Assembly (NCBI GenBank): GCA_002729525.1
Contig: PBYI01000009.1
Coordinates: 1 to 64,000, forward strand
Origin: Nocardioides sp.
GTDB lineage: Bacteria; Actinomycetota; Actinomycetes; Propionibacteriales; Nocardioidaceae
Reading direction: 5' to 3'
DNA length: 64,000 nucleotides
The position numbers and the translations under genes were made by a program. Positions 8,603 through 17,407 of this stretch are shown one piece after another; within the stretch, counting starts at the first letter, position 1; the number at the start of each line of letters is the position of its first letter. A model generated the notes under the pieces. That model was not told the origin of the DNA. It saw nothing but the letters and a program-made list of their open reading frames with translations, and did not search any database.

Positions 8603-9121
8603 TCAGCCCGAGGTGTCGACGCCGCCGAGCACGTCCGGGCAGGCGTCGAGCAGTTGGCGGTGGCGGGCCTCCGAGCGCTGGAGCAGCGCCCGGCGCTCGC
8701 CCGGCTCGAACGAGAACGCGGCGTCGGCCGCGGCGGCGTACGACCGGAGCCGGCCGTAGGTCTCGACCATCCCGAGCACGGCGGTGACCACGTCCGCGTC
8801 GAGCTCGCCCTCCGCACCCACGAGCTCGGTCAGCTCGTCCACGGCCCGCGCGTAGTCGGACTGCACCGCGGCCCCGAAGTCGTCGGCCGTCAGCGCCCGG
8901 TCGCTCCCGACGACCGACAGCCGCACCGCCTCGGCGCCGCGGCACAGACCGAGATCGGCGTCGGAGAGCACCACCGGCGCCTTCCCGGGCTCCGCCACGC
9001 CGCCGTCCGAGCAGCCGGTGAGGGCGAGGGCGGTCGTGGCGAGGGCGGCTGCCACCGCGGCGCGGGCACGACGACGGGCCGACGGTAGAGTCTGGGTCGG
9101 GGCAGAGGGGTGCGCGGGCAC
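8603..9121 (-). CDS. Putative lipoprotein of unknown function
   Basis: A 172-residue protein with a type II signal peptide: an Arg-rich n-region (RRRAR), an Ala/Leu-rich core and a lipobox LTGC, making Cys37 the likely lipidated residue. The mature part of about 135 residues is acidic and mostly helical by composition, with no motif I recognise. It contains one further Cys pair candidate (LCRGAEAV and DACPDV). The GTG start has a strong ribosome site (CAGGAGGCTCCTC). It is a single gene between the cold-shock terminator and eutC. Confidence 0.75.
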   Translation of the reverse strand: MPAHPSAPTQTLPSARRRARAAVAAALATTALALTGCSDGGVAEPGKAPVVLSDADLGLCRGAEAVRLSVVGSDRALTADDFGAAVQSDYARAVDELTELVGAEGELDADVVTAVLGMVETYGRLRSYAAAADAAFSFEPGERRALLQRSEARHRQLLDACPDVLGGVDTSG

Positions 9122-9185
9122 GAGGAGCCTCCTGGGGAGCGGGTGCGCCCCTCCTCCCCCACCGGTCGTGCGGCGAAACGCCGCG

Positions 9186-9926
9186 TCAGACCACCTCGGG
9201 CGGCGACGTCGTACCGGCCTTGAGCCGGACCCCGGTCGCGCCGAGCCGCCGGGCGCCGGCCACCAGGGACCCGATCGTGCGGGCCGCGGTCACGTGGTCG
9301 AGCCCGTGCGGCGGACGGATGTTGGAGACGCAGTTGCGCGCGGAGTCGGCGACACCCGGACGCGGCTCCCACGTCAAGTAGGCGCCGAGGCTGTCGTGCG
9401 CCGACAGGCCGGGCCGTTCACCGACCAGCACCAGCACCATCCGGGCGCCCAGTGCGGCGCCGACGTGGTCGCCCAGCGCGACCCGGGACTGGGTCGCCAC
9501 CACCGGCGGCGCCACCGACAGCGCGACCTCGTGCGCGGCGAGCTCGGTCAGCACCGCCGCGAGGACCGGTACGCCGTGCGCCGCCACGGCCCGGGCCGAG
9601 AGCCCGTCGGCGAGGACCACCGCGAGGTCCGGCCGGGTGCGCTCCAGCAGGAGCGGTGCCGCCGGTCGTCGGCCCAGGTCGGGCCGGGTGAGGTACGTCG
9701 TCCGGTCCGGCGCGGCGGAGGCCACCACCACGGGGTCGCCGAGCCCCAGGTCGCGCAGCGGGCCGAGCAGTGCGTCGACGTCCAGCGGCTCGTGCACGGC
9801 GTCGCGGGCCAGCGCGTGCGCGGTGCCGGCCTCGAGCACGGCGCGGGTGGGCAGCGCCGTACCGGCGCGTCCGAGGCCGACGCGCGACGGCGTGGTCGCC
9901 CGCAGCCTCTCCCAGAAGTCGCTCAC
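9186..9926 (-). CDS. eutC: Ethanolamine ammonia-lyase small subunit
   Basis: A 246-residue EutC protein. With EutB it forms the adenosylcobalamin-dependent lyase that converts ethanolamine to acetaldehyde and ammonia. Family-typical stretches include RVGLGRAGTALPTRAVL, VLADGLSARAV, LVGERPGLSAHDSLGAYLTW and RNCVSNIRPPHGLDH, the last contributing to the cobalamin site. The GTG start overlaps the eutB stop by 4 bases (GTGA). No bacterial microcompartment shell gene, eutA reactivase or eut regulator is in the window, so this is the simple, shell-less form of the pathway. Confidence 0.95.
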   Translation of the reverse strand: MSDFWERLRATTPSRVGLGRAGTALPTRAVLEAGTAHALARDAVHEPLDVDALLGPLRDLGLGDPVVVASAAPDRTTYLTRPDLGRRPAAPLLLERTRPDLAVVLADGLSARAVAAHGVPVLAAVLTELAAHEVALSVAPPVVATQSRVALGDHVGAALGARMVLVLVGERPGLSAHDSLGAYLTWEPRPGVADSARNCVSNIRPPHGLDHVTAARTIGSLVAGARRLGATGVRLKAGTTSPPEVV

Positions 9927-11365
9927 GGTCGCTCGTCCCGCGTATCCGCGGCGCCCGAGGCCGTGCCCGGCAGGGCGGCCAGCGGCGTCGTCGCGGGGTC
10001 GACCGCCCGGACACCTCCGCGCTCGTCGAGCAGCCCGACCCGGTCGAGCCAGGCCTCCATCTCCGGAGCGGCGCGCAGGCCGAGCACCTGCCGCGCGTAA
10101 AGCGCGTCGTGGAACGACAGCGACTGGTAGCCGAGCATCACGTCGTCGGCGCCCGGGACGGTGATGACGAAGGCGCAGCCGGCGACCCCGAGCAGCGTCA
10201 GCAGGGTGTCCATGTCGTCCTGGTCGGCCTCCGCGTGGTTGGTGTAGCAGACGTCGACGCCCATCGGGACGCCGAGGAGCTTGCCGCAGAGGTGGTCCTC
10301 CAGCCCGGCGCGGACGATCTGCTTGCCGTCGTGGAGGTACTCCGGGCCGATGAACCCCACGACCGTGTTGACCAGGAGCGGGTCGAAGGCGCGGGCGACG
10401 CCGTAGGCACGGGCCTCGAGGGTCTGCTGGTCGACCGGCCGCCCGCCGGTGCCGAGGTGCGCGTCGGCGCTGAGCACTGCGCCCTGGCCGGTCTCGAAGT
10501 ACATGACCTGCTCGCCGACCGTGCCGCGGCCGAGCGCCAGCGCGGCCTCGCGCGCCTCGGCGAGCATCGGCAGCTCGACACCGAAGCCGGCGTTGGCGCC
10601 CTGGGTGCCGGCGATCGACTGGAACACCAGGTCGACGGGGGCGCCGGCGGCGATCAGGTCGGTGGTCGTGGTGACGTGGGTGAGCACGCAGGTCTGGGTG
10701 GGTACGTCGTAGCGCTCGCGGACGTCGTCGAGCAGGTGCAGGAGCCGTCGTACGGTCGCGGGGTCGTCGGACGCCGGGTTGACCCCGACGACGGCGTCGC
10801 CGCAGCCGAGCAGCAGTCCGTCGAGCACCGCCGTGGCGACGCCGGCCGGGTCGTCGGTCGGGTGGTTGGGCTGGAGCCGGGTCGCCAGCCGGCCCGGAAG
10901 CCCGATCGTCGACCGGAACGCCGTGACCACGCTGGTCGCGGCGGCGACCTGCACCAGGTCGGCGTTGCGCATGATCTTGGAGACCGCGGCGACCATCTCG
11001 GGCGTCAGGCCGGGGGCGAGCGAGGTGAGGACGGCCGCCGAGCCCGGCGCCGCGGCGGTCTCCAGCAGCCAGTCGCGGAAGCCGCCGACCGTGAGGTGCG
11101 CGACCGGCGCGAAGGCCGCTGCGTCGTGGGTGTCGAGCACCAACCGGGTCACGTCGTCGTCCTCGGGTGGGACGACGTGCTCGGACAGGAACGTCGACAG
11201 CGGGACGTCGGCGAGCGCCCACCGCGCCGCCGCCCGCTCGGCGTCGGAGGAGGCAGCGCAGCCGGCCAGCACGTCGCCCGAGCGCAGCGGGGTCGCGCGC
11301 GCCATCAGGTCGACCAGGCCGTCGAAGGCGTAGGTGCGCCCGCCGACGGTGTGCTGGTAGCGCAT
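9923..11365 (-). CDS. eutB: Ethanolamine ammonia-lyase large subunit
   Basis: A 480-residue EutB protein, the TIM-barrel catalytic subunit that binds ethanolamine and the adenosyl group. Conserved blocks are SKIMRNADLVQVA, RLQPNHPTDD (substrate loop), GINPA-type GVNPASDD, FQSIAGTQGANAGFGVEL, MYFETGQGAVLSADAHLG and GFIGPEYLHDGKQIVRAGLE. The length is normal. ATG at 11365 has a GGGAGG ribosome site. I looked for a cobalamin riboswitch in the 109-base divergent region to the GDPD gene and saw none. Acetaldehyde dehydrogenase and an ethanolamine permease are not encoded nearby, so they must be elsewhere. Confidence 0.96.
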   Translation of the reverse strand: MRYQHTVGGRTYAFDGLVDLMARATPLRSGDVLAGCAASSDAERAAARWALADVPLSTFLSEHVVPPEDDDVTRLVLDTHDAAAFAPVAHLTVGGFRDWLLETAAAPGSAAVLTSLAPGLTPEMVAAVSKIMRNADLVQVAAATSVVTAFRSTIGLPGRLATRLQPNHPTDDPAGVATAVLDGLLLGCGDAVVGVNPASDDPATVRRLLHLLDDVRERYDVPTQTCVLTHVTTTTDLIAAGAPVDLVFQSIAGTQGANAGFGVELPMLAEAREAALALGRGTVGEQVMYFETGQGAVLSADAHLGTGGRPVDQQTLEARAYGVARAFDPLLVNTVVGFIGPEYLHDGKQIVRAGLEDHLCGKLLGVPMGVDVCYTNHAEADQDDMDTLLTLLGVAGCAFVITVPGADDVMLGYQSLSFHDALYARQVLGLRAAPEMEAWLDRVGLLDERGGVRAVDPATTPLAALPGTASGAADTRDERP

Positions 11366-11474
11366 CGGGCCTCCCGGTCCACCCCCGGCGCACCCGGCCG
11401 GTCGGAGGTGACGATGATCCCGTACGGCGCGCTCGGCTGCGCGCGGAGGCCTCGGACGTGGTGGGGTGGGGGCC

Positions 11475-12254
11475 GTGAGCCACGAGATCGTCGAGCCCGC
11501 ACGCGAGCCCGCACCGGTCACCCAGGTCAGCGCGCACGCCTGCAACGACGCCGACGCGATCGCCTCGGCCCTCGCGCTGGGCGTCGAGTGGGTGGAGTTC
11601 GACGTGCAGCTCGACGAGGCCGGAGACCCGGTGCTTGCGCACGACGCGCCCGTCGCGGTCGGCACCGCGCCCCCGCTCCAGGTCGCTCTCGACGGGCTCA
11701 CCGGTCCGGACGTCGCGGCCGGGGCGCACGTCGACCTGAAGTTCCCGCCCGGCGCCGGCGGTGCGGACGGGGGTGACGACGGGTGCCGCGCCCACGTGGC
11801 CGCCGTCGAGCAGTGCGTCGCGGCGCTCGGGGCGACCCGGATGCTGGTGACGACGCACGACGACGCGGCCGTCCGAGCGGTGCGCGACTGGGCCGACGCC
11901 GCGGGGCACCCCGACCTGCTGGTCGGGCTGTCGCTGGGCCGCGGCCTGTCCGGCGAGCCGGTCGTGCACCAGGTCGGTGTGCGCTTCTCCGAGGTGATGC
12001 CGCGCGTGCGGGTCGAGGAGAGCCGCGCCAACCTGATGGTGGCCCGCAAGATCGTCGCCCGCGCCGGCGCGGCGTCGTACGCACGACGCGAGGACCTGCC
12101 GCTGCTGGTGTGGACCGCGGACACCGAGCGGGAGCTCACCTACTGGATGCGCCCCGGGCGCGCCTGGATCGTCACCACCAACCGTCCGGCCCGCGCGCTG
12201 GAGATCCGCGAGGAGTGGAAGACTCGCCGCCGTGGCCCCGTCCGACCTGCCTGA
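11475..12254 (+). CDS. Glycerophosphodiester phosphodiesterase-like protein (degenerate HR motif)
   Basis: A 259-residue TIM-barrel protein of the GDPD family, which cleaves glycerophosphodiesters to glycerol-3-phosphate and an alcohol. The metal-binding ExD is present in VEWVEFDVQL and the second catalytic His in LAHDAPV. The usual HRG...ENT block is changed to SAHACNDADAI: the His is kept but Arg becomes Ala and the ENT is lost. A VDLK (for the usual E-x-K metal ligand) follows. Activity is therefore plausible but not certain. GTG at 11475 is preferred over GTG at 11466. The gene is divergent from eutBC and overlaps the next hydrolase gene by 23 bases. Confidence 0.75.
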   Translation: MSHEIVEPAREPAPVTQVSAHACNDADAIASALALGVEWVEFDVQLDEAGDPVLAHDAPVAVGTAPPLQVALDGLTGPDVAAGAHVDLKFPPGAGGADGGDDGCRAHVAAVEQCVAALGATRMLVTTHDDAAVRAVRDWADAAGHPDLLVGLSLGRGLSGEPVVHQVGVRFSEVMPRVRVEESRANLMVARKIVARAGAASYARREDLPLLVWTADTERELTYWMRPGRAWIVTTNRPARALEIREEWKTRRRGPVRPA

Positions 12255-13296
12255 CACCCCGCCTGACACCCCGCCCGCGCCGGCCTCGACGCCCGTCGCA
12301 GCACCGCCGTACGCCGACGCCGGCGACGTCGTGACCGACGTCCTCGGTGCGCCCTGGACCGCCGAGACCCTGGGGCTGCCGCCGGACGAGGAGGGCCCGG
12401 TCGTCGCGACCCTGGTCCACCACCCCACCACGCACCCGACCGGCCGTGCCGTGCTGCACGTGCACGGGTTCGCCGACTACTTCTTCCAGGTCGAGTACGC
12501 CCAGTGGTGGACCGAGCGCGGCTACGACTTCTACGCCCTCGACCTGCGCAAGTACGGCCGGTCGATCCGCCCGCACCAGACGCCGACGTACGTCGCCGAT
12601 CTCACCGACTACTTCGCCGAGACCGACCTCGCGTGGTCGCGGATCACGGAGCGCGACGGCCACGACCACGTCGTGCTGTCCGCGCACTCCACCGGCGGAC
12701 TGTCGATGTCGCTGTGGGCCGACTCGCGGCAGCCCGAGGCGCTGGCCGGCGTCGCGCTGAACTCGCCGTGGTTCGACCTCCAGGGCGCCCCGTGGATGCA
12801 GTCGGCCGCGGCCAACCGTGCGCTCGAGGTGATCGGGCGCCGCTCGCCGATGCGCGAGCTCGGCCGCGACGTCAACGGCTTCTACGCCCGCAGCCTGCAC
12901 CGCGAGCACGACGGCGAGTGGGACTTCGACCTCACCTGGAAGCCCGTCACGTCCTTCCCGGTGCGGTTCGGCTGGCTGCGCGCCATCCGGCAGGGGCAGG
13001 CGCGCCTGCACGCCGGACTGTCGGTGCTCGCCCCGGTGCTGGTGCTCTCCAGCGCCGCGACGCGTCGTCCGCACGAGATGGGCGAGGACGTGCACACCCA
13101 CGACATCGTGCTCGACGTACCCCAGATCCGGCAGTGGGCGACCGCGATCGGGCCGCACGTCACCTACGTCGCGGTCGACGGCGCCAAGCACGACGTGGTG
13201 CTGTCGCGGCCACCGGTGCGCAAGGTCGTCTACACCGAGCTCGGCCGCTGGCTGGGCGCGTACGTCGAGCGGCGTACGTCGATGGTGCTGGAGTAG
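12232..13296 (+). CDS. Alpha/beta hydrolase, lysophospholipase-like
   Basis: A 354-residue alpha/beta-hydrolase without a signal peptide. The oxyanion region is AVLHVHGFADYFFQ, the nucleophile elbow is LSAHSTGGLS (Ser in HSTGG), and late in the protein HTHDIVLDV and DGAKHDVVLS supply the candidate Asp and His. The fold resembles the PldB/monoacylglycerol lipase group (Hydrolase_4). It is translationally linked to the GDPD-like gene, which suggests sequential attack on (lyso)phospholipid head groups; this is inferred from context only. The GTG start lies inside the end of the upstream gene. Confidence 0.82.
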   Translation: MAPSDLPDTPPDTPPAPASTPVAAPPYADAGDVVTDVLGAPWTAETLGLPPDEEGPVVATLVHHPTTHPTGRAVLHVHGFADYFFQVEYAQWWTERGYDFYALDLRKYGRSIRPHQTPTYVADLTDYFAETDLAWSRITERDGHDHVVLSAHSTGGLSMSLWADSRQPEALAGVALNSPWFDLQGAPWMQSAAANRALEVIGRRSPMRELGRDVNGFYARSLHREHDGEWDFDLTWKPVTSFPVRFGWLRAIRQGQARLHAGLSVLAPVLVLSSAATRRPHEMGEDVHTHDIVLDVPQIRQWATAIGPHVTYVAVDGAKHDVVLSRPPVRKVVYTELGRWLGAYVERRTSMVLE

Positions 13297-13315
13297 TCCG
13301 TCCGCCCCCAACGGG

Positions 13316-13981
13316 TCAGCCGGTGAACGGCTCCCCGTCGAACCGCTCCAGCGTCACGAAGTCCTCGACGGGGCGCCGCTTGAGGCGGGTCACCTCATGC
13401 ACCGGTCTGCCGATCGGCACCACGGCCGCCAGCGCGTACTGCTCCGGCACGCCGAGCAGGTCGCGCACGGACTGCTCCTCGGGGACCGCCATGGTCGTGA
13501 TGGTGCCGCCGTACCCCTCGGCGCGGGCGGCGAGCAGCACGTTCCACACCAGCGGGTAGACCGACGCCCCGCTGACCACCCCGACCCGGTCGAGGTGCTG
13601 GTCCATCGACGCCACGACTCCGAGGTCGACCCAGAAGACCAGGACGGCACCCGCGGTGAGGACGGGCTTCGTGAACGCCTCGGGCACCGGCGTCGCCGCG
13701 ATCGTCTCCGGTGACGGGCCGGGAGCGTGCAGGCTGTTCCAGGGCGACTCCCCCGCGTCGATCTGCGCGCGGTAGCGCCGTACGGCCGGCTCGTTGAGCG
13801 CCGCGATTCGCTCGCGCGTGTCCTGGTCGCGTACGACGACCACCCGGACGCCCTGCCGGTTGCCGCCGCTCGGGGCGAACCGGGCGGCGTCGAGCAGCCG
13901 GTGCAGCACCCCGTCGGGCAGCGGCTCGCCGGTGAACTCCCGGGTCGCCGGGGTGGTGCGCATCGCGTCGTACAGGTCCAT
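13316..13981 (-). CDS. Nitroreductase family protein
   Basis: A 221-residue FMN-dependent oxidoreductase of the nitroreductase superfamily. The N-terminal MRTTPATREFTGEPLPD and RFAPSGGNRQGVRVVVVRD match the FMN-binding consensus (TxRxF and APSGxNxQ). The C-terminal YGGTITTM and PIGRPVHEVTRLKRRPVEDF fit the family. Substrates may be nitroaromatics, quinones or enones. It is convergent with the alpha/beta hydrolase gene (19 bases apart) and stands alone otherwise. Confidence 0.88.
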   Translation of the reverse strand: MDLYDAMRTTPATREFTGEPLPDGVLHRLLDAARFAPSGGNRQGVRVVVVRDQDTRERIAALNEPAVRRYRAQIDAGESPWNSLHAPGPSPETIAATPVPEAFTKPVLTAGAVLVFWVDLGVVASMDQHLDRVGVVSGASVYPLVWNVLLAARAEGYGGTITTMAVPEEQSVRDLLGVPEQYALAAVVPIGRPVHEVTRLKRRPVEDFVTLERFDGEPFTG

Positions 13982-14125
13982 GGCACCAGCCTGCCACCGT
14001 CGTTCACGGGGTCGTCCGCCCCCGGACCACCATCCCCGGGCGGGGTGACGGGAGGTCGTGATGTGCGCCCGCGCGGCGGCGGGTCCCCTTCCCAAAGTCC
14101 CCTCGGATGCGCTTCGGTGGTCGCC

Positions 14126-14710
14126 ATGAGCCAACAGCCCCCCCCGCCCCCGCCCCCGCCGGGCGGCCAGCAGCCCCCGCCGCCGGGGCCGTACGGCCAG
14201 CCCTCCCCGCCGCAGCAGCAGGGCCTCCCGCGCCCGGCCGAGCTGCTCGACCGGTTCCTCGCCCGACTCATCGACGGCGTGCTCCTGGGCATCGTCTACT
14301 TCATCCTCAGCCTGATCGTCGCCGCGATCGTCGTCAGCGGCTTCCGGAGCACAGGCGAGGCCATCGTCTTCGGTCTCGTGCTCTCGATCCTGTTCACGGC
14401 CACGACCCTGGGCTACTACGGCTTCCTGGAGACCAGCCAGGGCCAGACCGTCGGCAAGATGGTCATGAAGCTCAAGGTCTTCGGCCCCGACGGCACCAGT
14501 ACGCCGACGATGGAGCAGTCGCTCAAGCGCAACTTCTTCTACGCGCTGTCGCTGCTCGGGATCATCCCGTTCGTCGGCAGCCTGCTCGGGAGCATCGCCC
14601 AGCTCGCCGCCGTCATCTACATCGCGGTGACCATCAACAACGACACCGTCAATCGCCAGGGCTTCCACGACGGCTTCGCCGGTGGCACCCGGGTGATGAA
14701 GGTCGGCTGA
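14126..14710 (+). CDS. RDD family membrane protein with Pro-rich N-terminus
   Basis: A 194-residue protein. Residues 1-37 are a cytosolic Pro/Gln-rich tail (PPPPPPPPGGQQPPPPGPYG), then an RDD domain with R-x-x-x-x-x-I-D at RFLARLIDGVLLG and a late D at HDGFAGGTRV. Three to four membrane helices are predicted (about 50-72, 82-102, 140-165). RDD proteins are poorly characterised; some act in ion transport. The Pro tract comes from C-runs near 14137-14165, a possible slippage site. ATG at 14126 follows TTCGGTGGTCGCC. Confidence 0.82.
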   Translation: MSQQPPPPPPPPGGQQPPPPGPYGQPSPPQQQGLPRPAELLDRFLARLIDGVLLGIVYFILSLIVAAIVVSGFRSTGEAIVFGLVLSILFTATTLGYYGFLETSQGQTVGKMVMKLKVFGPDGTSTPTMEQSLKRNFFYALSLLGIIPFVGSLLGSIAQLAAVIYIAVTINNDTVNRQGFHDGFAGGTRVMKVG

Positions 14711-14810
14711 CGCGCCCTCCGCTCCCCCGCACGACCGCGCGGGCCGTGCTCGACGAGACCGTCGGGCACGGCCCGTCGTCGTTCGCAGCCATGCCCTAGG
14801 GTCAGCACCT

Positions 14811-15197
14811 GTGAACCCCGTCACCTCCCTCTCCCTCGGCCGCATCGTCATCGGCGTCGCCGCGGTCGCCAAGCCCGAGCTCGTCCAGCAGCGCCTCGGC
14901 GCCGACGGCGACCGCCCGCTGATCACCCAGTGGTTCGGCAACCGCGAGATTGCGCTCGGGCTCGCGACGCTCACCGCCCGCGGCCGCGCCCGCACCACGC
15001 TGGTCCTGCTCGGCATGGCCGTCGACGCCGCGGACGCCGCCACCGCCTACCGCGCGATGGAGGCCGACACGCTCCCCCGCGAGGTCGGGCTCCCGGCAGC
15101 CGGCGTCGCCGGCGGCGCGGTCCTGTCGGGCCTGCTCGGTCTGCTGGGCGTGAAGGTCGGTCGGCGGAAGAAGAAGCAGAAGAAGGCCGCCGCCTGA
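14811..15197 (+). CDS. Small membrane protein, DUF4267-like
   Basis: A 128-residue protein with three to four hydrophobic segments (about 8-22, 45-56, 63-78, 95-117) and a strongly basic tail GRRKKKQKKAAA. The pattern WFGNREIALGLATL near residue 41 resembles DUF4267-type membrane proteins, but this is a weak assignment. The GTG at 14811 follows TAGGGT (14797-14802) by 8 bases, so the mRNA is probably leaderless. Function unknown. Confidence 0.72.
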   Translation: MNPVTSLSLGRIVIGVAAVAKPELVQQRLGADGDRPLITQWFGNREIALGLATLTARGRARTTLVLLGMAVDAADAATAYRAMEADTLPREVGLPAAGVAGGAVLSGLLGLLGVKVGRRKKKQKKAAA

Positions 15198-15228
15198 GCT
15201 GCCTCCAGGCTGGCCCGAGGCGTCCGCG

Positions 15229-15648
15229 TCAGACCGGCTGGGACGCCGCGACCACGAAGATCGCGAGGAACAGCACCGGCAGCGCGATGCCGACGTACCC
15301 GATCACCAGGCCGGCCATCGCCAGGCCGGCGCCGTCCTCGCCGGTGCGCCGCAGCTGCCCGCGCGCGACGTGGCCGAGCACGACCGCGACGATCGACGCG
15401 ACGATGCCGAGGAAACAGAACATGTTGAGCGGCAGCGCGACGATCGCCGTCACCAGCGAGCCGACGGCCGTGCCGTTCGTGCCGCGTGGGGCTGCGGCGT
15501 ACGGCCCCGGGGCGTACGGCGCGCTCCCGTACGGCGACGGCGACTGCGCGCCCCACGCCGCGGGGTCGTGCTCGGGCGGCTGGTACTGCGACCAGCCGGG
15601 CTCACCCGGCTCGGGTGCTCCCGGCGGGCCGTAGGGCGGTTGGCTCAT
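15229..15648 (-). CDS. DUF4190 domain membrane protein
   Basis: A 139-residue protein: residues 1-58 are a Pro/Tyr/Gly-rich cytosolic segment, followed by a DUF4190 domain with two helices (about 62-92 and 108-133). The motif [17 protein letters not shown] and the small loop [27 protein letters not shown] (only part shown in other proteins) are typical. Function unknown. It is the last gene of the NfeD/SPFH operon; its ATG overlaps the SPFH stop by 4 bases (ATGA). Confidence 0.85.
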   Translation of the reverse strand: MSQPPYGPPGAPEPGEPGWSQYQPPEHDPAAWGAQSPSPYGSAPYAPGPYAAAPRGTNGTAVGSLVTAIVALPLNMFCFLGIVASIVAVVLGHVARGQLRRTGEDGAGLAMAGLVIGYVGIALPVLFLAIFVVAASQPV

Positions 15649-16787
15649 CCGGCCGGCGGCGGGGGCGGCGTCGGGGCGCCCGGCTCACCGGGCTCCCCCG
15701 ACTCACCGGACTCGCCCTCGTGGCCGTGCTTGCGCGCAGCACCCGGGTTGGCGGCGTCGGCCGCCTCCTGGATCGCCGCCTGCACCGCGGCGCTGCTGGA
15801 GCCCTCGGTGGTGCCGACCGGCACGTCCGGCTCGCTGGGGCCCATGTCGACCCGCTTGCGCGGACCGTCGGTCTGCTGCGGGATGCCGCGGAGGTCGTTC
15901 ATCGTCGAGCCGAGGCCGTCGAGCGCCTTGCCGATCTCGCTCGGGACGATCCACACCTTGTTGGCGGAGCCCTCGGCGATCTTCGGCATCATCTGCAGGT
16001 ACTGGTAGGACAGCAGCGACTGGTCGGGGTTGCCGTCGTGGATGGCCTGGAAGACCGTCTGGATCGCCTGACCCTCACCCTGCGCCCGCAGGATCGCGGC
16101 CTCGCGGTCGGCCTGGGCGCGCAGGATCTGCGACTCGCGCTCACCCTCGGCCGACAGGATGGCGGACTGCTTCTGACCCTCGGCGGTGAGGATCGCCGAC
16201 TGGCGGTCGCCCTCCGCGGTGAGGATCGCGGCGCGCTTGTCGCGGTCGGCGCGCATCTGCTTCTCCATCGAGTCCTTGATCGACGGCGGCGGGTCGATGC
16301 CCTTGATCTCGACACGGTTGACGCGGATGCCCCACTTGCCGGTGGCCTCGTCGAGCACCCCGCGCAGGCCGCCGTTGATCGACTCACGGCTGGTCAGGGT
16401 GTCCTCGAGGTCCATGCCGCCGACGATGTTGCGCAGCGTGGTCATGGTCAGCTGCTCGACGGCCTGGATGTAGTTGGCGATCTCGTACGTCGCCGCGATC
16501 GGGTCGGTGACCTGGAAGTAGATGACGGTGTCGATCGACACCACGAGGTTGTCCTCGGTGATCACCGGCTGCGGCGGGAACGACACGACCTGCTCACGCA
16601 GGTCGATGACGTAGCGCACCTGGTCGATGAAGGGCACGACGATGTTGAGGCCCGCCGGCAGGGTCTGCTTGTACTTGCCGAAGCGCTCCACGATGCCGGC
16701 GCGGGCCTGCGGGATGATCCGCACGGTCTTGGCCAGCAGCACGATGACGAACAGCAGCAGCAGGGCGAGCAGGATCAGGGCGATCAT
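15645..16787 (-). CDS. SPFH/band 7 (stomatin-like) membrane protein
   Basis: A 380-residue stomatin/prohibitin-type protein: one N-terminal membrane helix (residues 2-20), the SPFH domain (about 22-190) with [20 protein letters not shown] and [20 protein letters not shown], then a coiled coil. The coil holds imperfect repeats of RxxAIL(T/S)AEG (about 200-250). The C-terminus is acidic and Pro-rich. Such proteins oligomerise at the membrane and organise lipid microdomains or control proteases, usually with NfeD. Here NfeD is encoded 94 bases upstream. The chosen ATG has GGAGGG 8 bases before it; the frame extends 21 codons further upstream without support. Confidence 0.93.
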   Translation of the reverse strand: MIALILLALLLLFVIVLLAKTVRIIPQARAGIVERFGKYKQTLPAGLNIVVPFIDQVRYVIDLREQVVSFPPQPVITEDNLVVSIDTVIYFQVTDPIAATYEIANYIQAVEQLTMTTLRNIVGGMDLEDTLTSRESINGGLRGVLDEATGKWGIRVNRVEIKGIDPPPSIKDSMEKQMRADRDKRAAILTAEGDRQSAILTAEGQKQSAILSAEGERESQILRAQADREAAILRAQGEGQAIQTVFQAIHDGNPDQSLLSYQYLQMMPKIAEGSANKVWIVPSEIGKALDGLGSTMNDLRGIPQQTDGPRKRVDMGPSEPDVPVGTTEGSSSAAVQAAIQEAADAANPGAARKHGHEGESGESGEPGEPGAPTPPPPPAG

Positions 16788-16881
16788 GCGGGGGTCCCTC
16801 CGGTCCGGGGGTGGTGGGGCGCAGGCGTCGTACCCGGGGTACGACGCCACGAAACTGCGGGGCTCGGGGCCGGCACCGGGC

Positions 16882-17343
16882 TCACGGGTCGAGCTCCGGG
16901 ACGGGGTGGACGTAGGCGGTCGCGCCGCGGATCTGGAGCACCTCGACGGTCTGGCCGGGCGCGATCACGGTGTGCTCGTCGTACGGCGCGGCCGTCCACT
17001 CCTCGCCGTCGAGCTTGATGCGGCCCGGCGCCAGGCCGGTGACCTGGGTCAGCACGACGCCGCGGAGCCCGACGAGCCGGTCGGTGCCCAGGCGCAGCTC
17101 GGGGCCGCCGTGGAGCTTCTTGACGATGCCCGGACGCACCAGCGCCAGCATCGCGACCGACGCACCGGCGGCCAGCAGCGCCTGGAGCACGAGCGGGGCG
17201 CCGAGCAGCGCGGAGACCATGCCGGCGACCGCGCCGACGGCGAGCATGATGAGGACCAGGTCGAAACTGAACATCTCGGCGGCGCCGAGCACGATCGCCG
17301 CGCCCAGCCACAGGCTCCAGAGGTTGTCGCCGAGCCAGTCCAT
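16882..17343 (-). CDS. NfeD family membrane protein
   Basis: A 153-residue short NfeD protein with three membrane helices (about 8-25, 28-46, 50-68) and a C-terminal OB-fold domain (80-145) with GLRGVVLTQV...PGRIKLDGEEWTA and a late PGQTVEVLQIRGATAYV. NfeD and SPFH proteins work together at the membrane, and this pair is in the expected order. TAGGGT lies about 6 bases before the ATG (leaderless), inside a CGCCAC-CCTA-GTGGCG hairpin at 17346-17361 that could be an operator. Confidence 0.92.
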   Translation of the reverse strand: MDWLGDNLWSLWLGAAIVLGAAEMFSFDLVLIMLAVGAVAGMVSALLGAPLVLQALLAAGASVAMLALVRPGIVKKLHGGPELRLGTDRLVGLRGVVLTQVTGLAPGRIKLDGEEWTAAPYDEHTVIAPGQTVEVLQIRGATAYVHPVPELDP

Positions 17344-17407
17344 ACCGCCACCCTAGTGGCGTGGACCACGCCGCGGTCCCGGTCGGGGGGGCGGGTCGGG
17401 CGTCGGG

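Noticed and set aside
11366..11474. Cobalamin riboswitch before eutB
   Set aside because: The divergent region is about 109 bases and has no B12-box-like sequence or suitable fold that I can see.
9770..11776. A 668-codon plus-strand frame opposite eutB/eutC
   Set aside because: Composition is typical of a GC-rich shadow frame, and both eut genes with clear family motifs occupy the other strand.
14137..14165. Frameshift at the C-run in the RDD gene
   Set aside because: The Pro-rich reading stays in frame into the RDD domain, so no shift is needed; only slippage potential remains.
15645..16850. Longer start for the SPFH protein
   Set aside because: The extra 21 residues are Pro/Asp-rich without homology, while the ATG at 16787 has a good ribosome site and begins the membrane helix.
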